Shown here: positions 58,830 to 64,000 of the stretch, piece after piece | How the letters are laid out: every line of letters begins with the position of its first letter | How positions within the stretch are numbered: position 1 is the stretch's first letter | Source of the DNA: CAXXOK01 sp963675925 | Lineage (GTDB): Bacteria > Bacillota > Clostridia > Christensenellales > Aristaeellaceae | DNA: 64,000 nucleotides | NCBI GenBank assembly: GCA_963675925.2 | Contig: CAXXIB010000002.1 | Coordinates: 143,507-207,506 of the forward strand | Reading direction: 5' to 3' | Made by a program: the position numbers and the translations under genes | The notes under the pieces: generated by a model | Told to the model about the DNA's origin: nothing | Seen by the model: only the letters and a program-made list of their open reading frames with translations | Database searches by the model: none

Positions 58830-60407
58830 GGGTCTGTCTCCTTTCGTGTGACGGGGTTCTATGGTATCCGTTGTTACTTTGTTTAGATCGTCCGGTGGAT
58901 CGTCGGGCGCGGGTCCCGGTGCGCTTTGCCAGGCATTGCGCATGGCATACCCGCATTCTACGCTCGCTTCCCGCAGTTCATCTGTATAGGTTGTATCTAC
59001 AAGCTTCAGTTCTAAATACGCGATATCCAGATCATATCCGCTGTCCCCGCCAGGCAGGCTTTTCACCGCTGCGCGCAAACGCTCCACACGCGCGGTCAGG
59101 CTCGAAAGCGTATCTTCATCCTTATCGCTGCCGGACTTTGCCACGGTCAGGCGATAAAGCGCATCAATCAGCCTGCCCTTTAGCTCCTGTGCTTTGGCCT
59201 TTTCTCGGCGAACAAAATACTCGTCCGGTGTTAGGGTCAGGCTTTCGCAGCGGAAGGTAAGTTTTTCCATATCAATGCGGCGGGTGCGAATTTTTTCTGC
59301 GCTATTGTCTATCCATACATGCTGGCTGGTTTTACCATCCAGATTGATGCCGCTGCCATAGGCAGGGTTGTTGCTTGCGTCGGCGACCATTACTGGCATA
59401 TCCCGGTCGCGGACCACCGCAATGCGGATGTTGTCGGGGTAGCGCCCTCCGCCCGTCTCCGGGTCATACACCGGCGCAATCTGATAGCTTTCGCACAGCG
59501 CACGCATGTGCAGCGCCGTGCCTGTTGCGTTCAGGTATGGCCGAAGCCCGGCAAAGGGAATCCACAAATCCGACAGAAATTCCCTGCCTGAAAAATACGG
59601 TTGAGCAATTCTTGCGTAGGTATGGTTCATGCTTTGTTCCACAAAGGTATCGCAGGCATAGCGCATCGGCACATATTGATGGATCTGTGCCGCCTTGCGC
59701 GCCCTGTGCAGGTAAAACGTCTCGCTGCCGCTTTCGTGCTTTGCTGCGGTCATCTGCTGGCGCTGCAAGTACAGTTCCAGATCATGCTGGGTAAAGGCAA
59801 GCGCTTGCTTGTCGGTTGCCCGCAGGTATTCTGCGGCGAACTCATCCATGTTATAGGGCTCACCGGAGCGAATGATGGCAACGGCAAACCGGGCAAAAGC
59901 CTGCGCGTTTTCTGTAATCTGGAGCGCTTCTTCCACCTTGTCCAGCAGTCTGGCACGTTGCTTCAGGGTTTGGGGCACAGCCACGGCCTGGCATCCGCCG
60001 CCTATCAGGTGCAGCACCAGCCTATCGCCCAAAAACGGCGCATATTGCGGAAACAGCTCCGCCCAGGCGGCATCCACCGTGAAAACGCCCGTACCCTGAT
60101 AATGTCCTTCGTAATCAAAGTTTCGGACCCGGTTATCCCCCACATACAGCGCAGGCAACTCCTGCATGAGCTTAAAGTGGTATTCGGCCGGGCTAATACT
60201 AAACCCGCTTGGTGCTACGAAACGATTCTGCACAGACGCCTGTCCGGCAAACTCCATATACTGCATCAATTCAGCGGGAAACAAGGGTACCCAATTGCGG
60301 TACCGCTGCGGTGCCTGTTCGAGCCGTAAAAAGGTCGCGGCATCGGAGAGCAGCGCATCCAGTTGAAGCCCTGCATAGCTTACAATGCCGTGAGGTGAGG
60401 GTTGCAT
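58089..60407 (-). CDS. unrecognised 526-residue protein continuous in frame with DeoC
   Basis: One open frame of 772 codons: residues 1-526 match nothing I recognise and residues 527-772 are DeoC. Sequence at the join is a proline/acid-rich linker (PGPAPDDPPDDL) ending in the deoC ribosome-binding site. The first part has no signal peptide or membrane segment. It shows a mixed alpha/beta text, LHLIGGGCQAVAVP near residue 130, and a coiled-coil-like C-terminal stretch near 430-490. A GGAGG box precedes the ATG at 60407. The product may be a natural fusion, or the stop codon may be lost by mutation or sequencing error. It follows the Syd-like gene by 21 bp. Confidence 0.65.
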   Translation of the reverse strand: MQPSPHGIVSYAGLQLDALLSDAATFLRLEQAPQRYRNWVPLFPAELMQYMEFAGQASVQNRFVAPSGFSISPAEYHFKLMQELPALYVGDNRVRNFDYEGHYQGTGVFTVDAAWAELFPQYAPFLGDRLVLHLIGGGCQAVAVPQTLKQRARLLDKVEEALQITENAQAFARFAVAIIRSGEPYNMDEFAAEYLRATDKQALAFTQHDLELYLQRQQMTAAKHESGSETFYLHRARKAAQIHQYVPMRYACDTFVEQSMNHTYARIAQPYFSGREFLSDLWIPFAGLRPYLNATGTALHMRALCESYQIAPVYDPETGGGRYPDNIRIAVVRDRDMPVMVADASNNPAYGSGINLDGKTSQHVWIDNSAEKIRTRRIDMEKLTFRCESLTLTPDEYFVRREKAKAQELKGRLIDALYRLTVAKSGSDKDEDTLSSLTARVERLRAAVKSLPGGDSGYDLDIAYLELKLVDTTYTDELREASVECGYAMRNAWQSAPGPAPDDPPDDLNKVTTDTIEPRHTKGDRPMKLTPKDIAKMLDHSTLQPFLTQEDVRKGCELALQYNTASVCARPADMPLVKELLTGSDVKVCTVIGFPHGNHKSEIKLAEAEAALADGCDELDMVINIGRLLAGDDQYVQDEIASICALAHSRNARVKVIIETCYLSDEQKERVCKLAAAAGADWVKTSTGYGSAGCKIEDVILMRKSVPADCQVKGSGGIRDLDTVLALRVVGVTRCGVSATEKIMTEAEARYERGELVEPTLDELSFEEGGSY

Positions 60408-60428
60408 GGCTGCCTCCTTTCCGGAATG

Positions 60429-61016
60429 TTAAAATTCATACACGAACCGCAGCTTGGGCAGCAGGCGGTCGATCGAGATTTTGCAATACACCGGCTGGTC
60501 GGGTTCATCAGCGCGCAGAACAAACATCTGGCCGTTGGCGGCATCCAGCATCATCCGCAGCGGTTCCAGATCGTCGCAGGTGGTGGCCATGCAGTACGCA
60601 AGCGGCGTGGCGGCATCCACATCGTGGGCATACACGCCTTCGGCAAACGCACGGGCAGGCGGCGCGGATACGGTACTTGCATAGGTTTCAAATACGCGAT
60701 TGTATAAAAAGCTTAAGGGGCTTTTGGCCGGGGTCACAGGCAGCTTAAACCGGATTTCGAGCATCTGGCATACCGACAGATACTCCACAATATCCGTATG
60801 AAAGCTTGGTGCGTGTTTGCCCAGCGGCACCTGCCCGTCCGGCCAGGCTATGGGTTGCCAAAACACAAATCCGGGTCGCTGGCAACCGGGTACAATCAAT
60901 CCGGTTTCTATCGACTCCCGTTGATAGGTCAGTGGTCTGCGACCGGTTTCCTTGATTGCGCCCTGTTGAAAGCGCACCAGAAAATCATTCACGATCGGGG
61001 TGATCTTGCCGGGCAT
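60429..61016 (-). CDS. Syd-like protein (SUKH superfamily)
   Basis: A 195-residue cytosolic protein. It follows the pattern of Syd: NDFLVRFQQ near the start, a conserved GFVFWQPI (Syd has a VYWQPQPF block), HTDIVEYLSVCQMLE, and a C-terminal region from CMATTCDDLEPL to ISIDRLLPKLR that matches Syd's end. Length also fits (Syd is about 180). Syd binds SecY in enterobacteria, and the wider SUKH superfamily often serves as immunity proteins against toxins. The latter is the more likely context in a Bacillota, but that is inference. AAGGAG lies before the ATG at 61016. Confidence 0.65.
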   Translation of the reverse strand: MPGKITPIVNDFLVRFQQGAIKETGRRPLTYQRESIETGLIVPGCQRPGFVFWQPIAWPDGQVPLGKHAPSFHTDIVEYLSVCQMLEIRFKLPVTPAKSPLSFLYNRVFETYASTVSAPPARAFAEGVYAHDVDAATPLAYCMATTCDDLEPLRMMLDAANGQMFVLRADEPDQPVYCKISIDRLLPKLRFVYEF

Positions 61017-61021
61017 TGTCG

Positions 61022-61444
61022 TCACTCCTTGGCAGTATACGTCACGCGCAGCGATACATCGCCCACGCGGGGATCTGCAATAATCCAAACGGTACCAAAC
61101 CCGTAGCGCAGGCGCACGGACTGTCCATCCGTGGCATCGGCATCCTGCCGCCCGATGCATTCAAGCAGCTGTCTGCGCTGCGTCTCTGCCGTACCGCCGC
61201 AGGGAAACAGCTCCACTGTGCGCAGTCTGCCACGGCTGAAATGGCAAACGCAAGCGGCCTGACCATCCATGAACGGAAATGCAGCCGATGATGCCATTGT
61301 GGCATGCAGCGGATCATCCGTTTCCATCGGTTTACCGGTCAGGGTTTCCATGCTGTCCAGCACTCGTTTGCGCGCCATACCAGCACGAAGGGATACGGTG
61401 TCCGACAGTTTCATTCTGCCGCTTTGAGCATCCCAAACGCACAC
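61022..61444 (-). CDS. small protein of unknown function, Syd-like operon
   Basis: A 140-residue cytosolic protein. The C-terminal YGFGTVWIIADPRVGDVSLRVTY pattern occurs in small proteins of polymorphic-toxin-type loci that I have seen described as immunity-like. I cannot assign a family. The start is uncertain: GTG at 61444 has GAAAGGGGC about 9 nt upstream, while an ATG at 61414 (MKLSDTV) has a poor box. It precedes the Syd-like gene by 5 bp and heads the operon that ends with deoC. Confidence 0.6.
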   Translation of the reverse strand: MCVWDAQSGRMKLSDTVSLRAGMARKRVLDSMETLTGKPMETDDPLHATMASSAAFPFMDGQAACVCHFSRGRLRTVELFPCGGTAETQRRQLLECIGRQDADATDGQSVRLRYGFGTVWIIADPRVGDVSLRVTYTAKE

Positions 61445-61512
61445 TGTAAAACACGCCCCTTTCCCGCCATGGAACCTGTATAAACCTTTTTGAATTCCCT
61501 ACCAAGAGTGTA

Positions 61513-62778
61513 TCATTCGCCGATATGACTGTCAATAAAATACATGCGTGCACGGTCCAGCAACGCGTCCGTTTGATTGGGCACAAACCCGTTGACCGTG
61601 TCCCGCCAAAGCGCTGTCAGCACAGTACCGATACGCTTGCTTGGGATGTGCAGTTCTTTGCTGAGCGCAAGCAGCGTGTCTCCGCGTACCGCCAACTCTT
61701 TCAGGTTTGCCGGCAAGTGCCTTGCTTGTATCAGCTCGACCAGCGATTCCGCCCTCTGCAACGCGGCGAGGTCTTCTCCCTGGGCAATCAGCATAGCCTT
61801 AGCGGTAAGTAGAGCATCTAGCCCAAAGCGCAGAATATCCGCAGGTTCGCTTTGTGCGCAGCGCAGTGCCTGGTACACGGTCAACGCGTTTGCCGCAGCT
61901 GTAGTCTTGCGCTTGGAGAAGCGCAGCGCATCAAGCGCGTTTATGAACGTTTCCGGCGTTTCCTGCCTGTACAGTAGCGCCAGCTTCTCGCTTGCTGTTA
62001 GCTTGTTTGCCCCATCGAGCACGGTCAGGTGCTTCGTAGTCAAACTGCCGAACAACTTCTCCCATGCCCCGACGCGCACCAGTGTCTGCAAGCCGGATGA
62101 GACCGGCGGCAAGCTGCGGGTGAGCGTGGGATATTTTGTATCCGCTTCCAGCAGCTTGGTCAGCTCGTCACGCTTGCGCTCGGCCACGATGCCATCCAGC
62201 AATCCCACATGGCTTCGTGCAGACTGCAATACGGCCTCTGTGGGCGTTAGCCCCAGCTCCGCCTGGAAGCGCGCTGCACGCAGAATGCGCAGGCCATCGT
62301 CCTTCATCACATGATCGGGATCTTGCGTTACAGTGTGCAGCATGCGCTGTTTCAGGTGCTCCAACCCACCGACCAGGTCGATCACCAACGTCGGGTCATG
62401 CAGCGGCGTATACAGCGCGTTCACGGAGAAATCACGGCGCAGGGCATCCTCCTCCACGGTATCGGCAAACTGTACCTGGGTGGGTTGATGCCCGCCACGG
62501 TAGCTGTCACGCCGAAAGGTGGTGTACTCGGCCATGTGTCCGTCCATATGCAGCTCTACCGTGCCGAAATGCGCGGCCCGGAACCGCACTTCGATCGCCG
62601 TCCCCTCGCACTGCCTGCGCACGTCCTCGGGCCGTAATTTGCCGCACAAATCCACGTCGCTGACGGGTAAATCCATCAGCGCGTTACGCACCGCGCCGCC
62701 AACGGCGTATACGGTGTTATCAGCAAATGCGCGCGCAATGGCCTGCAGCCAAGGCGCGCGCAAAAGGGTCTGATCCAT
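61513..62778 (-). CDS. cca: CCA tRNA nucleotidyltransferase
   Basis: A 421-residue class II nucleotidyltransferase. It has the G-rich and catalytic DxD region (VYAVGGAVRNALMDLPVSDVDLCG), FRRDSYRGGHQP, RRDFSVNALY and the basic motif MKDDGLRILRAARFQAELGL. It adds or repairs the tRNA 3' CCA. Adding versus poly(A) activity cannot be told apart with certainty. AAAGGAGC lies before the ATG at 62778, 2 bp after the peptidase stop codon, so the two genes are co-transcribed. Confidence 0.9.
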   Translation of the reverse strand: MDQTLLRAPWLQAIARAFADNTVYAVGGAVRNALMDLPVSDVDLCGKLRPEDVRRQCEGTAIEVRFRAAHFGTVELHMDGHMAEYTTFRRDSYRGGHQPTQVQFADTVEEDALRRDFSVNALYTPLHDPTLVIDLVGGLEHLKQRMLHTVTQDPDHVMKDDGLRILRAARFQAELGLTPTEAVLQSARSHVGLLDGIVAERKRDELTKLLEADTKYPTLTRSLPPVSSGLQTLVRVGAWEKLFGSLTTKHLTVLDGANKLTASEKLALLYRQETPETFINALDALRFSKRKTTAAANALTVYQALRCAQSEPADILRFGLDALLTAKAMLIAQGEDLAALQRAESLVELIQARHLPANLKELAVRGDTLLALSKELHIPSKRIGTVLTALWRDTVNGFVPNQTDALLDRARMYFIDSHIGE

Positions 62779-62780
62779 GG

Positions 62781-64000
62781 TCAGCTCCTTTGATCCACCA
62801 GTTTCTCAAAGGTATCAACTTCATGCCGCACCACATCCAGCGCACTGCGCCAAGCGTCCACGCTGTGGATGTCGATGCCGACGGTCTTAGCAACATTGTA
62901 AACGGTATCGCTGCCGCAGTAGCCCAGGAACTGGTCGTACTTGGGCAGGAAGGCTGCGCCTTCATCCTCATACTTTTTGTACACCATCAGGCCGAACAAC
63001 AGGCCAAACGCATACGGGAAATTGTAGAAGTGCAGGCTGACGTTGTAGTAATGGCTCTTGTTAATCCACATATCGCCATGCATGACATCGGGGTCCAGTC
63101 CGTCGCCATAGGCTTCTTTCTGCGCATCGAGCATCATGGTGTGCAGCTCATCCACCGACGGAGTATGCGTTTTGCGGGCTTCAAAGACATTGCTTTCAAA
63201 CAGGAAACGGCTGTAGATATCCATAATGCACTGGGTTGCCTCCATCAGGCTGCCTTCCAGGATGGAAAATGCCAGATCTTCGTCCGCAGTTTTCAGCACA
63301 GTCTGTGCCAGCAGGGTTTCGTTAAAGGTGGATGCGGTTTCTGCCAGCGGCATGGGGTATTCCGTCATCATGACAGGATAGTCCTGGATGCATTCATTAT
63401 GCCAGGCATGTCCCAGCTCGTGTGCCAGGGTGCTGACATCGGAAAAGCTGCCAATGAAGTTGGTGAGGATGCGGCTTAACTTCAGTTCCGTATTGGGCGC
63501 GCAAAATGCACCGGAGGTCTTACCCTTTTTGGGGTACATGTCAATCCACCGGTTGTCAAAACGCGTGAGCAAGGAAGGTCGCCATCTTGGGGTGGGCTTT
63601 CTCAAACGTGCTGACCACCAGGTCGCGTGCTTCTTCCACGGTATATTTTTTCGTGGATTTGGCCCACCGGGGCGAACAAATCATAAAAACGGCAAGCCGT
63701 TTTTGTGTCCCAGCAGCTTGGCTTTGGCTTTCAGATACCGGCGCAGCGCGGGAAAGGCTTCGCGGCAGGCGGTCCACATGGCATCGAGCGTTTCGTGATC
63801 CATGCCGCGCTTCCATTAATTGCTGGGTCAGTATATCAGGGTAATTCTTGGCTTCGCACATAGTCAGCGCTTCGCCCTTAATGCCGCCCAGGCAGAACGC
63901 CATCGGCAGTGCCACTTGTTTATTAGGATGCCAGTTCGGCTTCGTACGCTTTTTTACGCACAGCGGGATCGGGATCATACGCCATACCACGCACGGCCGG
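62781..64000 (-). pseudogene. pepF: M3 family oligoendopeptidase F-like gene, frameshifted and truncated by the window
   Basis: The C-terminal part (62781 to about 63560) is intact and has the M3 zinc motif HELGH with the following Glu (HAWHNE... TEYPMPLAETASTFNE). Upstream the coding frame is broken by five single-base insertions between about 63560 and 63940 (near the text FLAHAF, PVGKST, LPFYDL, EARMDH and ASYKQV). Removing one base at each restores a normal M3B frame. The 5' end lies outside the window. All five are extra bases, most within or beside a run, so sequencing error at a contig end is more likely than decay. The enzyme hydrolyses oligopeptides in the cytosol. Confidence 0.8.

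Overview
This 64 kb window looks like chromosomal DNA of an anaerobic member of the Bacillota (Clostridia-like), probably from an uncultured genome. Evidence: strong AGGAGG ribosome-binding sites, TTG and GTG starts, a YesM/YesN-type two-component system, LplABC-type sugar importers without their own ATPase, YtrA-type GntR, DUF3048 and PadR genes, an ABC-F ATPase and an M3 oligoendopeptidase. Most of the window is GC-rich. Regions near 50-53.6 kb and 55.8-57.5 kb read as more AT-rich and look accessory. No rRNA, CRISPR array, intact prophage or transposase was seen. The last ~450 bp carry five one-base insertions in one gene, which looks like a low-quality contig end.

Layout. 1-2.95 kb: a truncated secreted protein, a thioredoxin-reductase-like flavoprotein lacking the usual NADPH motif, and an M55 D-aminopeptidase. 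3.1-12.1 kb: sensor kinase and AraC-type regulator, then a solute-binding protein, two permeases, a Nif3-like protein, an esterase and a DUF3237 protein. 12.3-23.2 kb: a LacI regulator, a secreted alpha/beta hydrolase, a second sugar ABC importer, a CE2-like SGNH esterase, a P-loop kinase, a GH13_18 (sucrose-phosphorylase-like) enzyme and a flavodoxin. Three matching LacI-type palindromes overlap the -35 boxes before lacI, the hydrolase and the importer, so this is probably one local regulon. A broken copy of the lacI 3' end lies inside it.

23.2-31.1 kb: ABC-F ATPase, a 1004-residue membrane protein with about 18 TPR-like repeats, an acyltransferase, an M29 aminopeptidase and a methyltransferase. 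31.1-31.9 kb: a 121-bp tandem repeat with co-varying hairpins next to tRNA-Gly(TCC), tRNA-Gly(GCC) and tRNA-Leu(TAG). 32-37.1 kb: YtrA-like regulator with ABC ATPase and permease, then an ECF sigma factor with a membrane partner. 37.3-47.6 kb: an HD protein, a GldA/F/G-DUF4340-type ABC locus, a cytidylate-kinase-like protein, DUF3048, DUF2156 and GNAT proteins, and an MBL-fold hydrolase. 47.7-49.9 kb: a fused trehalose-6-phosphate synthase/phosphatase.

50.1-53.6 kb: a PadR operon with a secreted HExxH peptidase fused to a DJ-1/PfpI domain, followed by a class C beta-lactamase-like serine hydrolase. 53.8-55.8 kb: a second secreted alpha/beta hydrolase related to the one at 13.5 kb. 56.6-57.6 kb: a degenerate tRNA-Val copy and an intact tRNA-Val flank one AT-rich flavoprotein gene, resembling a remnant of tRNA-directed integration. 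58.1-61.4 kb: two unrecognised proteins and a Syd-like (SUKH superfamily) protein; the last unrecognised frame runs without a stop codon into deoC. 61.5-64 kb: CCA-adding enzyme and oligoendopeptidase.

The strongest candidates for something undescribed are the peptidase-PfpI operon, the Syd-like/unknown/DeoC read-through operon, and the tandem structured repeats beside the tRNAs.
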